In this document: positions 8,175-16,298 of the stretch, piece by piece
How the letters are laid out: each line of letters opens with the position of its first letter
Position numbering within the stretch: the stretch's first letter is position 1
Assembly: GCA_025462725.1 (NCBI GenBank)
Contig: JAOAPE010000008.1
Location: 248,001 to 312,000, forward strand
Direction of reading: 5' to 3'
From: Terriglobales bacterium
GTDB lineage: Bacteria; Acidobacteriota; Terriglobia; Terriglobales; Acidobacteriaceae
Length of the DNA: 64,000 bases
Program-made: the position numbers and the translations under genes
The notes under the pieces: generated by a model
Databases searched by the model: none
The model's input: only the letters and a program-made list of their open reading frames with translations
Told to the model about the DNA's origin: nothing

Positions 8175-8591
8175 TTAGGCGGGAACTCCGCGAGGCTTTA
8201 CGTTGGTGCGGATGAATTCAATGATGTTTTGCATCGGCGTGCCAGGACCGAACACTGCGGCCACTCCGGCTTTTGAGAGCTGATCGAGGTCTTGCGCGGG
8301 AATAGTGCCGCCAAGCACGACCATCACGTCTTCCATCTTTTGCTTTTGCATGAGATCCATCACGCGGGGGACGATAGCGTTGTGCGCGCCCGAAAGAATC
8401 GACAATCCAATGACGTCAACGTCTTCCTGGAGAGCGGCGTTGACGATCATCTCCGGCGTTTGCCGCAATCCGGTGTAGATGACTTCCATGCCAGCGTCGC
8501 GCAGGGCGCGGGCGATGACCTTGGCACCGCGGTCATGGCCGTCGAGGCCGGGCTTGGCGACGAGAACGCGAATTTTTCTGTCAGTGGTCAT
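8175..8591 (-). CDS. B12-binding subunit of an acyl-CoA mutase (methylmalonyl-CoA mutase small/C-terminal domain)
   Basis: At about 138 residues this is a stand-alone cobalamin-binding Rossmann domain. The B12 signature is complete: GLDGHDRG (Asp-X-His-X-X-Gly, with the His that ligates cobalt from below), SILSGAH, and VVLGGTIP. It is the size of the small subunit or C-terminal domain of archaeal-type split mutases, and should pair with the large catalytic subunit encoded at 9573-11387. A GTG at 8600 would add three residues; I chose the ATG at 8591, with a GTGAG-like site upstream, but the choice is uncertain. Three genes separate it from the large subunit on the same strand. Confidence 0.92.
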   Translation of the reverse strand: MTTDRKIRVLVAKPGLDGHDRGAKVIARALRDAGMEVIYTGLRQTPEMIVNAALQEDVDVIGLSILSGAHNAIVPRVMDLMQKQKMEDVMVVLGGTIPAQDLDQLSKAGVAAVFGPGTPMQNIIEFIRTNVKPRGVPA

Positions 8592-8625
8592 TGAACTCAC
8601 AAGGATAGCATTTCAGCGCTTACTC

Positions 8626-8862
8626 TCAGCGCTTACTCTTCTTATCCATCATGAAACGATCGAAGTCACGCCAATCAAGCTTCACTTTGTTCTGCTTTTT
8701 TCTAGACCGCCACTCGACAGCGCCGTGGCTCACGAGCAGCGTGCCGATCAATTCTTCTTCAGTCCTCTTGCCGGCAGTCTCTTGCGCGTACACCTTGAAC
8801 TTGATGTCGGCGCGTCCGAGTTCGCGATAGGGAATCGTAAACTGCACTTTGTGGTCTGGCAT
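8626..8862 (-). CDS. Small basic protein of unknown function
   Basis: This 78-residue protein has an N-terminal beta-like half (HKVQFTIPYRELGRADIKFKVYAQ) and a Lys/Arg-rich C-terminal tail. It has no signal peptide, membrane segment or recognised motif. It lies between the AlkA-like glycosylase and the B12 subunit in the same direction, 34 bp before the latter. The coding potential looks real: it is compact, with no stronger overlapping frame, and fills the gap between two genes in operon order. I do not recognise the family. The basic tail could contact nucleic acid, which is a guess. Confidence 0.65.
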   Translation of the reverse strand: MPDHKVQFTIPYRELGRADIKFKVYAQETAGKRTEEELIGTLLVSHGAVEWRSRKKQNKVKLDWRDFDRFMMDKKSKR

Positions 8863-8875
8863 GGGGAAACTCGCT

Positions 8876-8905
8876 TTCAGCTCTTAGCTATCAGCCAAAA
8901 GCTCA
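8876..8905. repeat. Degenerate AGCT-rich intergenic repeat
   Basis: The stretch is built from cagctcttagct / atcagccaaaagctc units. Read on the minus strand it matches the pattern of the elements at 23538-23571 and near 28401-28434 (AGCTGA, GGCTGA, TAGCTAAGAGCTGA). It lies in the 89-bp gap between the glycosylase and the small basic protein. Confidence 0.45.
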
Positions 8906-8951
8906 TTCCAAACAATTTCGATTGCGAGACTACTTAATCAGCAAAATGATC

Positions 8952-9569
8952 CTAAATCTCCGGAGTGCTTTCGAGCGAGCGCCAAAGATACCAACTCGCA
9001 AACGAGCAGTACGGATGCCAAGCTTTCGCCAGTTTCTTCATGTGCGCCGGAGAGGGAAGTCCGTCTTTCGTTTTGTATCGTTTCTTATAAGCCTTACGAA
9101 TGGCGGTGCGCACGCCGAAGTCACCGGTGGGCAAGATGTTGGGGCGTCGCAGGGCAAACATCAAAAACATCTGCGCCGTCCATTCGCCTACACCTTTTAC
9201 TTGCGTGAGCGCGGCAATCACTTCGTCGTCAGAGAGGTTTGGCAGCGCGGCGAAATCAAGCTCGCCGCTGGCGGCGTGCTCAGCAAGATCACGGATGTAT
9301 GCGATCTTCTGCTTCGATAATCCCGCGCGGCGCATCTCGCCGACTGAGGTGTTCTGGATGGACTCCGGGGTGACGGTTCCGCCTGCAGCTTCTACCAATC
9401 GGTTGTAGATGGTAAGCGCGGCTCGGCCATTGAGTTGTTGAAATGTTATTGCGCGCACGAGGGCTTCGAAAGTCGGCTCTCGGTAGGAAATCTTGCATGG
9501 CCCGGTGCGCGCGATGATGGCGGCGAGGACGGGGTCGGATTTCTTGAGGTGATTGAGGGCAGCGCGCAT
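8952..9569 (-). CDS. DNA-3-methyladenine glycosylase II family (AlkA-like, HhH-GPD)
   Basis: This 205-residue HhH-GPD base-excision glycosylase removes alkylated purines from DNA. The helix-hairpin-helix is at about 120-143 (LTQVKGVGEWTAQMFLMFAL), followed by the Gly/Pro loop and catalytic Asp150 (LPTGDFGV). It lacks the N-terminal beta domain of E. coli AlkA, as short bacterial homologues do. The ITFQQL segment near residue 41 is the usual first helix. It starts only 3 bp after the mutase large-subunit stop, so it shares that transcript, an odd partner for a metabolic operon. Specificity within the family cannot be read from sequence. Confidence 0.9.
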   Translation of the reverse strand: MRAALNHLKKSDPVLAAIIARTGPCKISYREPTFEALVRAITFQQLNGRAALTIYNRLVEAAGGTVTPESIQNTSVGEMRRAGLSKQKIAYIRDLAEHAASGELDFAALPNLSDDEVIAALTQVKGVGEWTAQMFLMFALRRPNILPTGDFGVRTAIRKAYKKRYKTKDGLPSPAHMKKLAKAWHPYCSFASWYLWRSLESTPEI

Positions 9570-9572
9570 TGT

Positions 9573-11387
9573 TTACGTAACGCTCACTTCTTCGTACGTT
9601 CCGTAAACTTCTTTGAGTGCCTCGCAGATTTCGCCGACAGTCGCATAGGCGCGGACGGCATCGATGATGTACGGCATGGTGTTTGCGTCGGACATCTTGC
9701 CGTCGGCTTTGACCACGGGTTCCTGTGCCGCGGCTTTCTTTAGTGCGTCAAGGGCGCGTTGTACGGCTTCGTTGGAGCGTCGGGCGCGAAGCTTGTTGAG
9801 TTTTGCAGTCTGGTGGATGGCGACTTCTTCGCCGATGTAGAGAATATGCGTTGGTTTCTCTTCGATTACAAAGTCGTTTGAGCCGACTGTGATCTTTTCT
9901 TTCGCTTCAGTGGCGCGCTGGAATTGGTATGAGGCTTCGGCGATCTCTTTCTGCGGATATCCGCGCTCGATGGCTTTGACCATGCCGCCCATTGCGTCCA
10001 TTTTGTCGAAGTAATCGAATGCGCCCTTTTCCATGTCGAGGGTGAGCTTCTCGAGGAAGTAGGAGCCGCCCAGCGGATCGACTGTCTGCGCCACGCCCGA
10101 TTCATACGCAATAACTTGCTGTGTGCGCAGCGCGATGCGCGCCGCTTCTTCAGTGGGCAATGCAAGAGCTTCGTCGTAGGAATCAGTGTGCAGCGATTGC
10201 GTTCCGCCGAGAACCGCTGCGAGCGCCTGAATCGCGACACGCGCGATGTTGTTCATCGGTTGCTGCGCGGTGAGTGAGACGCCAGCGGTCTGCGTGTGGA
10301 ACCGCATGAGGCGAGTGCGCTCGTTCTTCGCGTGGAAGCGGTCTTTCATCAAGCGATACCAGATCTTGCGCGAAGCGCGGAACTTGGCGACCTCTTCGAA
10401 GAAGTCGTTATGCGAATTGAAGAAGAAGCTGAGCCGCGGACCGAAGTCGTCGACGTTGAGTCCGCGCTTGAGCGCCCACTCGACATATTCGACGCCGTCA
10501 TAAATCGTGAATGCCAGCTCTTGCAGGGAAGTGGAACCGGCTTCACGGATGTGGTATCCGCTGATAGAGATGGTGTTGAAGCGCGGAGTGAAGTGCGTTC
10601 CGAACTCGAAGGTGTCTATCACCAGCCGCATGGAAGGCGCGGGCGGATAGATGTATTCCTTCTGCGCGATGTATTCCTTCAAGATGTCATTCTGAATAGT
10701 GCCGCCGAGCTTTTTCCAATCGGCGCCTTGCTTTTCCGCTACGACGAGGTACATCGCCCACAGCACAGATGCAGGCGAATTGATGGTCATGGAGACTGTT
10801 GTCTTTTCAAGGTTGATGCCGTCGAAGAGGATTTCCATGTCTTCGAGAGAATCAATTGCGACGCCGCATTTTCCAACTTCACCTTCGCTCTGCGCGTGGT
10901 CTGAGTCGTATCCCATGAGCGTGGGAAGATCGAAGGCGACGCTGAGTCCGCCGCCGCCATGAGCGAGCAGATATTTGTACCGGAGATTCGTTTCTTCGGG
11001 AGAAGAAAAGCCGGCGAACTGGCGCATGGTCCAGAGTTTGCCGCGATATCCGCTGGCGTGAATGCCGCGGGTGTAAGGCGCTTGGCCGGGAAAATTCAGA
11101 TACTTGTCATTGTTCGTCTCCCAATCTTCGGGAAGATCGGCCTGGGTGTAGAGTCGGCGGATAGGCACGCCGGAGATGGTGGTGAAGCGGGCGTGTCCGT
11201 GCTCGTCAATGTTGACGCCGGTGGGAGCACCGATGGGACGCTCCGGGCCTTTTTCCAGAGCCGGTGCAAGGGTTTTTTCTGCCCACTTTATTTCTGACTC
11301 GGAAGGGTGGCGACCTTCAAAGACATCTGAAATAGGGCTTTCGGCGACGCTGCTGTCAACGGGCGTTTTGTCTTTCATGTGGGCCAT
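9573..11387 (-). CDS. B12-dependent acyl-CoA mutase, large (catalytic) subunit
   Basis: This 604-residue TIM-barrel subunit belongs to the methylmalonyl-CoA mutase family and has no B12 domain of its own. Family blocks are [48 protein letters not shown] and [11 protein letters not shown], with the active-site Tyr278-His279. At the two substrate-discriminating positions it has Tyr114, as in methylmalonyl-CoA mutase, but Gln242 ([11 protein letters not shown]) where methylmalonyl-CoA mutase has Arg. Gln there is typical of isobutyryl-CoA mutase. The substrate is therefore open. The B12 subunit is at 8175-8591. No MeaB/ArgK chaperone is in the window. It is the first gene of the minus-strand run; the ATG at 11378 is an alternative start. 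Confidence 0.9.
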   Translation of the reverse strand: MAHMKDKTPVDSSVAESPISDVFEGRHPSESEIKWAEKTLAPALEKGPERPIGAPTGVNIDEHGHARFTTISGVPIRRLYTQADLPEDWETNNDKYLNFPGQAPYTRGIHASGYRGKLWTMRQFAGFSSPEETNLRYKYLLAHGGGGLSVAFDLPTLMGYDSDHAQSEGEVGKCGVAIDSLEDMEILFDGINLEKTTVSMTINSPASVLWAMYLVVAEKQGADWKKLGGTIQNDILKEYIAQKEYIYPPAPSMRLVIDTFEFGTHFTPRFNTISISGYHIREAGSTSLQELAFTIYDGVEYVEWALKRGLNVDDFGPRLSFFFNSHNDFFEEVAKFRASRKIWYRLMKDRFHAKNERTRLMRFHTQTAGVSLTAQQPMNNIARVAIQALAAVLGGTQSLHTDSYDEALALPTEEAARIALRTQQVIAYESGVAQTVDPLGGSYFLEKLTLDMEKGAFDYFDKMDAMGGMVKAIERGYPQKEIAEASYQFQRATEAKEKITVGSNDFVIEEKPTHILYIGEEVAIHQTAKLNKLRARRSNEAVQRALDALKKAAAQEPVVKADGKMSDANTMPYIIDAVRAYATVGEICEALKEVYGTYEEVSVT

Positions 11388-11495
11388 AAGGGTTACTCAG
11401 TAGTGCCTAAGCGGTTCGGCGAACATTCCATCTTAGAAGATGACATGGGGCGGAGCAAGGACGCTGGATATGGTCCCCTTTTGAAGCGGTGGGTA

Positions 11496-11509
11496 CCCCC
11501 CCTCCCCCC
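11496..11509. repeat. Interrupted poly-C tract (C7-T-C6)
   Basis: Two C homopolymers separated by one T lie about 110 bp upstream of the mutase large-subunit start, in the 298-bp divergent gap between that gene and the GAF-PAS gene. Such tracts are prone to slippage. The rest of the gap (11540-11650) is distinctly AT-rich, as expected for the two divergent promoters, but I could not assign clean -35/-10 boxes. Confidence 0.5.
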
Positions 11510-11685
11510 ACGTAAGATAGCCAGAATGACGACTTTGGCAGGAATGTACCCTGAAAAATGAACGTCATTCATTCTTTCTAAATGTGAATATTAGTGTATC
11601 ACAATTATCAAAGAGATATACATCGTTTTCTGCTTTTCCAGAACTGTTGCGGCATGTAGATTAGCTTCACTCACTATCTTTCTTT

Positions 11686-12597
11686 ATGCGTCCTTTAACT
11701 CCCGTTGAGCGATGGGAACTCAGCTACCAGATCACAGGGGTGTTGGCTGAAAGTTCCGACTCCCAATCAGCAATCGCAGAAATACTTGCGCTTGTGGGCA
11801 ATGCCATGCAGTTTGACTCCGGGAGCTTTTGGGTCGTCCATGAACTGCGGACTGTGTTGCGCTGCGTCTCTTTCTGGGCGCGCTCAGGTTTGGAATTCCC
11901 GAATTTCGAGTTAGTCACGCGAGTGAGGGACCTCACCCATGGTCAAGGCATCCCCGGAATGGCTTGGGAATCATTGGCGCCGGTCTGCGTGCCGGACTTA
12001 AGCAAAGCAGTAAACTTTCCGCGCGCAATGGTTGCGGAGATCGACGGACTGCGGTTTGCGATCGCATTTCCGGCATTCCGGTTGCGCCGCGTATCCGGCG
12101 TCTTTGAATTCTTCAGCAAGGAAGTCCATGAGTGCGACGAGGAGACGATCAGGTTCTTCGCGGCGCTAGGAGTGCAGATCGGAGTGTTCCTCGAACATTT
12201 CCGCATTAACGATGCTGTCATCGAAGATGAAGCCGAGGTGCGATTGGCTGCCGAGCGGTCCACAGATGCCGTGATCACCATTGATGAGCAGAGCAGAGTG
12301 ATCTACGCGAATTCGGCGGTGAAGGCGCTTTTTGGTTGGTCGCCTGAAGAACTCATCGGCGATTCACTTATCAAGATCATGCCGGAATATTTGCGACATC
12401 GCCATGAAGGGGGAGTTCGCCGCTATACGAGCACCGGCAAACGGCACCTCGACTGGAGCGAGATTCATTTGCCCGGGCTGCACAAGAACGGCCATGAAGT
12501 GCCGCTCACTCTTGCTTTCGGCGAATTCTGGAGAGCAGGGAACCGCGTGTTCACCGGCTTCGCGCGGCTTCGGAAAGAAGCAGAGAAACCCGCTTAA
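11686..12597 (+). CDS. GAF-PAS sensor protein without output domain
   Basis: This 303-residue cytosolic protein has an N-terminal GAF-like domain (about 20-175: QSAIAEILALVGNAM, GSFWVV, GIPGMAWE, IAFPAF) and a C-terminal PAS domain (about 185-295: STDAVITIDEQSRVIYANSAV, LFGWSPEELIG). No kinase, GGDEF, HTH or phosphatase domain follows; the PAS ends at the C-terminus. It probably senses a small molecule or redox cue and passes the signal to a partner encoded elsewhere. It is transcribed divergently from the mutase operon, and its stop overlaps the convergent next gene by 4 bp. No ligand can be named. Confidence 0.85.
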   Translation: MRPLTPVERWELSYQITGVLAESSDSQSAIAEILALVGNAMQFDSGSFWVVHELRTVLRCVSFWARSGLEFPNFELVTRVRDLTHGQGIPGMAWESLAPVCVPDLSKAVNFPRAMVAEIDGLRFAIAFPAFRLRRVSGVFEFFSKEVHECDEETIRFFAALGVQIGVFLEHFRINDAVIEDEAEVRLAAERSTDAVITIDEQSRVIYANSAVKALFGWSPEELIGDSLIKIMPEYLRHRHEGGVRRYTSTGKRHLDWSEIHLPGLHKNGHEVPLTLAFGEFWRAGNRVFTGFARLRKEAEKPA

Positions 12598-13127
12598 CCA
12601 GGGGTGCGTTTGAAGTATTCAGTGATCTGCTTCTCCCACTCCGGCCCGGCTTTAGCATCCGCTTCTCCCATCTTCCGCACATGCGCGTTCGCCTCCGGAC
12701 TCAGTGCCGTCCGTTCATAGACTACTTTGACGTTTGTGGTGGATGCGTTCGACGCAGTGATGTGGATATCAATGCGCGTGACCAGCGCGTCGGGGATGAA
12801 ATAAACGTACTGAACGTGTCCGTTCTTCAGGTCGAATACGGTATTGACCCAAATGGCGTTCGTATGGGGATGACAAACAGTGAAGACCATCCCTTCTTTG
12901 TCTGCGGCGGGCTGAGGATAGATGAATTGGGGGTCCCACTCAGCGCCGGCCCAAGCGCGTTCCGCATGCGCTCCAAAGAGAGGGGCTGCGGCCCTCATAG
13001 GAGCGTGGATCGTGAAAGTGAATTGGTGTGAGACGTGAAGCAGCGGCTCCGATGAGGGAACGAATCCATGCTCCTGCGCCAAAGCACTCGCTGTGAGTGC
13101 CAGGATTCCCATCAAAATTGTTTTCAT
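12594..13127 (-). CDS. Secreted protein, possible SRPBCC/START-like fold
   Basis: This 177-residue protein has a signal peptide (MKTILMGILALTASALA). The mature region has the alternating strand pattern and the closing long helix (AGPEWEKQITEYF) seen in SRPBCC lipid-binding folds, but no diagnostic motif, so the fold is only suggested. A good ribosome site (AAAGGAG) precedes the ATG, which overlaps the stop of the upstream RHH-like gene (ATGA). The two therefore form one small operon. Its 3' end overlaps the convergent GAF-PAS gene by 4 bp. The function is unknown. Confidence 0.75.
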   Translation of the reverse strand: MKTILMGILALTASALAQEHGFVPSSEPLLHVSHQFTFTIHAPMRAAAPLFGAHAERAWAGAEWDPQFIYPQPAADKEGMVFTVCHPHTNAIWVNTVFDLKNGHVQYVYFIPDALVTRIDIHITASNASTTNVKVVYERTALSPEANAHVRKMGEADAKAGPEWEKQITEYFKRTPG

Positions 13128-13387
13128 TTTTCCCGCTCCTTTAAGTTGTGGCTGTTGGCGGCCTTTAATCTCAGTCCGTAGATCTTCTTGAACTGTTCGA
13201 TCTCGTGCAGAGTGGCGGTAGCGAATGGAGCCTTGCCTTCGAATGCATGGAGGACGATGCCCTCAAGCAGATCTCCTAGTGACATGTCTTTCAATTCGGC
13301 CGTGGCTTTCAGGACCTTGAGGAGGCGTTTTTCCATGCGGACGCCGGTCTGGACACGCTCAATCTCAATCATTGGCTGTTTCTTCAT
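13124..13387 (-). CDS. Small ribbon-helix-helix-like protein, possible autoregulator
   Basis: This 87-residue protein runs from the ATG at 13387; a longer frame upstream is less likely. The central part (ERVQTGVRMEKRLLK, then LKDMSLGDLLEGIVLHAF) fits a strand followed by two helices, as in ribbon-helix-helix repressors of the CopG/MetJ kind. Two perfect 8-bp tandem copies of TGTACCAA sit immediately before the start codon, as expected for an operator of such a repressor. It is the first gene of a two-gene operon with the secreted protein at 12594-13127, which it may control. The fold assignment is inference; a domain search would settle it. Confidence 0.68.
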   Translation of the reverse strand: MKKQPMIEIERVQTGVRMEKRLLKVLKATAELKDMSLGDLLEGIVLHAFEGKAPFATATLHEIEQFKKIYGLRLKAANSHNLKEREK

Positions 13388-13388
13388 G

Positions 13389-13404
13389 TGTACCAATGTA
13401 CCAA
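13389..13404. promoter_or_regulatory. Tandem 8-bp repeat (TGTACCAA x2), candidate operator
   Basis: The two copies are identical and contiguous and abut the start codon of the RHH-like gene. RHH repressors such as MetJ bind tandem 8-bp boxes, so autoregulation is plausible. On the minus strand the copies occupy the position of the ribosome site, so a bound repressor would also block translation initiation. Confidence 0.45.
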
Positions 13405-13445
13405 GGTAACAACCAGAGCGCAAATGTGGATCGGGGACAAACCTG

Positions 13446-13488
13446 TTCACACGAAGGTCACAAAGGTTTCACGAAGGACACGAAGAAA
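13446..13488. repeat. Dispersed 'cacgaagg-cac' intergenic repeat
   Basis: A 10-11-bp unit is repeated: cacgaaggt, cacaaaggttt, cacgaaggaca, cacgaag. It lies in the 137-bp gap between the rhodanese gene and the RHH-like gene. It resembles in style, but is not identical to, the accacagagagcacagagg elements at 22535 and 54482. Confidence 0.5.
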
Positions 13489-13524
13489 ACAAAATCCAAG
13501 AGGAAACGCCTGGGATAGAAAAAA

Positions 13525-13896
13525 TTATTCTTTACTGGTGGGATACTTCGCTTCGTTCCATCCGCGCCAACCGCCGTCCATGGAAATGACCTTTTTGTAT
13601 CCCATCTTTTGCAGGTTGTCGGCGGCGAGGGCGGAGCGGAATCCGCCGCCACAGTAAAGGATGATCTCGGCGTTCTTGTCGGGAACCGCGGATTCAATGT
13701 CCCGCTCGATGATCCCCTTTGACAGATGTACGGCCCCGGGCAGGTGTCCCTTGGCCCATTCGTTGTCTTCGCGGACATCCACGAGCGTGAGTTTTTCGCC
13801 GCTATCCAAGCGCTGCTTTACTTCTTCGACATTGGTTTCCGGGACGCGCGATTTGGCATCTTTGACGATATTCAGGAATCCTTCGGAGTGCTTCAT
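13525..13896 (-). CDS. Rhodanese-domain protein
   Basis: This 123-residue single rhodanese domain runs from the ATG at 13896; an in-frame TTG at 13932 could extend it. The substrate-binding region is LTLVDVREDNEWAKGHLPGAVHL, the active-site loop is CGGGFRS with the catalytic Cys, and the fold ends with MDGGWRGW. It transfers sulfane sulfur, for example from thiosulfate or persulfides, in the cytosol. It lies 43 bp after the VWFA-like gene in the same direction, so the two may be co-transcribed. The physiological acceptor is not evident. Confidence 0.88.
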   Translation of the reverse strand: MKHSEGFLNIVKDAKSRVPETNVEEVKQRLDSGEKLTLVDVREDNEWAKGHLPGAVHLSKGIIERDIESAVPDKNAEIILYCGGGFRSALAADNLQKMGYKKVISMDGGWRGWNEAKYPTSKE

Positions 13897-13939
13897 GCGA
13901 TTGAAGGTAAAACCAACCCTTGCTCGAGTCAAATGAGTT

Positions 13940-15121
13940 CTATCTTGCGTGGCGGAGGTCGTCGACGATTTTGTCCACCAGTTCCAGCATGGCCTTGGTT
14001 TGGACTAGCTCCTGGCTGCCGCCGAAGAGTCCACTCGCGGAGGAGCCTTCCTCATTCAGCGTCATCACGGGTTTTCGGGTGGCCGAATCGACGAGCAGGA
14101 CTTGAACTTTGAATTTCGCACCTCCGCGAAATCCCATGAACTGCCGTTGCGTACGATTTCCGCGACGATATTCAATGATGGTGGCCAATAGATCCAGCTT
14201 TTTCCCCGGCTTGCCGTCGGTTTCGGGCTGTGCAGACGGAGGGGGCGTTCCGGTGCCGTCCACGACTTCGGGAAACACTTTTGCCTTCTGCAACCGAGAG
14301 ACCAGAACTTTTTGCAAGAGCAGGTTTTCGCCTCCGGTAGATTCACTGGTGTTGTCGTCACCCGCCATCGGGATTCCGCGTACCGTGAGTTGATCATAGG
14401 GTGCCAATGACTTCTGCTTGCGGGCAGTCTTCGCGTCCGTGACCGGAGCGGAGGCATTCCCGCTGGCGCCGCCAGCGCCGGCCAAACGATGCGCGATCTG
14501 TTCTGAAACTTCTTTCAATTGTCCGCGCGAACGAGGGAAGAAGGCCGCACCACCGCTCGCGGTCGCGAGTTGCTGCAATGCTTCCTGCATATGCCAATCA
14601 CTTCCGGGCACCGCAATCACGTAAACAGGAACGCGAAGGGATTGCGCATCGCCGGAAGGAGCGTTAATCGGCGCTTGATCCCTCTGCTCTTGCGCGGCAA
14701 CAAAAACGATCACAGCTGCGTGGTCGGTGGGTGAATCGGCCCGCAAGTGTTCAGCCGCTGTGCGGGTAGTTTCTGGCAAAGCAAGTCTGCCATTCGCCTT
14801 CAATTTTTTGACGCGGTCTTTGAGGACTGAAGTGTCAGTGGTGAAATCCTCAAGTATGCGAGGCTGTCCGCCTGCTGAAAACAAACAGAGCTCGTCTTCA
14901 CCTTCGAAGGATTTCAGAAAGGTCCAGATGGCGCTTTTCATGTCGTCAAAGTGTTTCTTTGCGGCGTCGGATGTATCCACGACGATTGCGATGGAAGAAT
15001 CCCGAGCGGCTGTAGGTTTGCTGGGCGAAGCTGGCGGCGCGTCCTGTGCCGGGCATAGGCCAGAAAAACCGGTCGGCAAAGCAATCAGCAAAAGAATAAG
15101 TCGAAGAAGGTGGTTCCGCAT
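13940..15121 (-). CDS. Secreted VWFA-like protein (Acidobacteria-type)
   Basis: This 393-residue protein runs from the ATG at 15121, which begins a clean signal peptide (MRNHLLRLILLLIALPTGFSG); an upstream in-frame start would place 27 residues before it. A von Willebrand factor A-like region covers about 40-200 (IAIVVDTSD, CLFSAGG, VPVYVIAVPG). The MIDAS motif is only partly kept: DTSDA stands where DxSxS is expected. The C-terminal third (LAPYDQLTVRG, VVDGTG, LLATIIEYRRG) resembles domains predicted to handle surface lipids or peptides, but I cannot name it. VWFA-like secreted proteins of this kind are a hallmark of Acidobacteria. Location is probably periplasmic. The function is unknown. 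Confidence 0.8.
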   Translation of the reverse strand: MRNHLLRLILLLIALPTGFSGLCPAQDAPPASPSKPTAARDSSIAIVVDTSDAAKKHFDDMKSAIWTFLKSFEGEDELCLFSAGGQPRILEDFTTDTSVLKDRVKKLKANGRLALPETTRTAAEHLRADSPTDHAAVIVFVAAQEQRDQAPINAPSGDAQSLRVPVYVIAVPGSDWHMQEALQQLATASGGAAFFPRSRGQLKEVSEQIAHRLAGAGGASGNASAPVTDAKTARKQKSLAPYDQLTVRGIPMAGDDNTSESTGGENLLLQKVLVSRLQKAKVFPEVVDGTGTPPPSAQPETDGKPGKKLDLLATIIEYRRGNRTQRQFMGFRGGAKFKVQVLLVDSATRKPVMTLNEEGSSASGLFGGSQELVQTKAMLELVDKIVDDLRHAR

Positions 15122-15362
15122 GACAACGTCTCTGCTCTGCAAAGGAGGATGACTGGGCTGTTTAGATTCCAGAGCCGTAGGGAGCGTTTTCCGCGCGAAC
15201 AAGGTCCAGAGTACGCGTTAGAAGCCGAGCCTTGTAGATGGCCTTTTTCCAGAATGGGAATCGTCCATCTGGAATTTGCGAGGATGTCCTTCAGTAACTG
15301 GAAGAAGGCTCGTATGACGATGTATTTTTAATCGCGCAACAAACCTTTGGCCGCGGGGTTCT

Positions 15363-15800
15363 ATGCCTGAGTTCCTGATTCCGGGTAATAGATCGATGAA
15401 GACTGGCCCTCCATCCATCCACAAACCCGTGTTGCTGGCGTCCACTGTTATTGCCGTGGCGGCAATGACCTTTGGGCCAATCATCCTGCTGGCCCACACT
15501 CGAGAAGAACAAATCCTAATGTTGCTCACTTGTATGCCACTCAGTGGCCTGAGTTATACGTGGGCATGGCAGGAAGACCGCCGCTTCGTTATCCGATGGG
15601 CTGCTGTTTGCTTCGCTTCCTCCGTAGGAACGTGGTTGCTGTTCTTCCTCTTCTTCATTTTCGAAACGCAAGATGAGGCCCGCGGGACAGCGGTGGTTAT
15701 GCTGAATCTGCTCACCAATGGAATCCTCTTCTGGCTGTTGAATAGAAGTTGGCGAATCCATCACCGGCATGGTCACGAAGATGATCTCGTCGTGCTGTAG
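15363..15800 (+). CDS. Small three-helix membrane protein, paralog 1
   Basis: This 145-residue protein has about three transmembrane segments: near 24-45 (VLLASTVIAVAAMTFGPIIL), 75-100 and 107-125. Conserved polar signatures shared with the next gene are GPIILLAHTREE, LTCMPLSGLSY, FFLFFIFET and LNRSW. The next gene is a clear paralog, so this is a tandem duplication. No catalytic motif is seen. An internal ATG at 15396 would give a shorter protein that still keeps all helices. The function is unknown. Confidence 0.75.
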   Translation: MPEFLIPGNRSMKTGPPSIHKPVLLASTVIAVAAMTFGPIILLAHTREEQILMLLTCMPLSGLSYTWAWQEDRRFVIRWAAVCFASSVGTWLLFFLFFIFETQDEARGTAVVMLNLLTNGILFWLLNRSWRIHHRHGHEDDLVVL

Positions 15801-15875
15801 CCGAACTTCTTCCGTAGATTTCCAAAAGTACTAGCGAAAATGCTTATTAGGGTCTAATCTTTCTGCCAAATTCTC

Positions 15876-16298
15876 ATGGCACAGATTCCAACAGTTGACC
15901 GCAGAAAGCGGTCGAGCCCGATGATGCTGGTGTTGACAGTCCTGTCTGTTGCCGGAATTTCATTAGGGCCGATCCTGCTGATGGCGCGCTCGCGCGAGGA
16001 CACAGTCATTATGTTCCTTACATGCCTGCCGCTGAGTGGATTGAGTTTTGCGTGGCTCTGGCGTGAGCGCAGACGGATCATCTTGCGATGGGCAGCGATA
16101 TCGTTCGCCGGAGCCGTCGCGTGCTGGCTATTTATCTTTTTGTTCTTTGTTTTCCGAAGCCGTGACGAAATGCGCGGGATGGTGCTGGTGGCGGCAAACG
16201 TCCTTGCGAACTTCACGTTGTTCTGGCTGCTGAATAAGAACTGGCAGCGCCGGCAGGTTCGCACGAAAGTAGAGCAGCGCGAGATGGTGGTGGTCTAG
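15876..16298 (+). CDS. Small three-helix membrane protein, paralog 2
   Basis: This 140-residue paralog of the preceding gene has the same order of segments: GPILLMARSREDTVIM, LTCLPLSGLSFAWLW, a long hydrophobic LFIFLFFVF followed by RSRDEMRG, and LFWLLNKNW. The gap between the two is 75 bp, so they are likely co-transcribed. Its stop overlaps the convergent glycosyltransferase by 4 bp. No function can be assigned. Confidence 0.78.
   Translation: MAQIPTVDRRKRSSPMMLVLTVLSVAGISLGPILLMARSREDTVIMFLTCLPLSGLSFAWLWRERRRIILRWAAISFAGAVACWLFIFLFFVFRSRDEMRGMVLVAANVLANFTLFWLLNKNWQRRQVRTKVEQREMVVV

Noticed and set aside
13389-13490. CRISPR array
   Set aside because: The repeats are 8-11 bp and contiguous or nearly so, with no spacers of 30-40 bp and no cas genes in the window.
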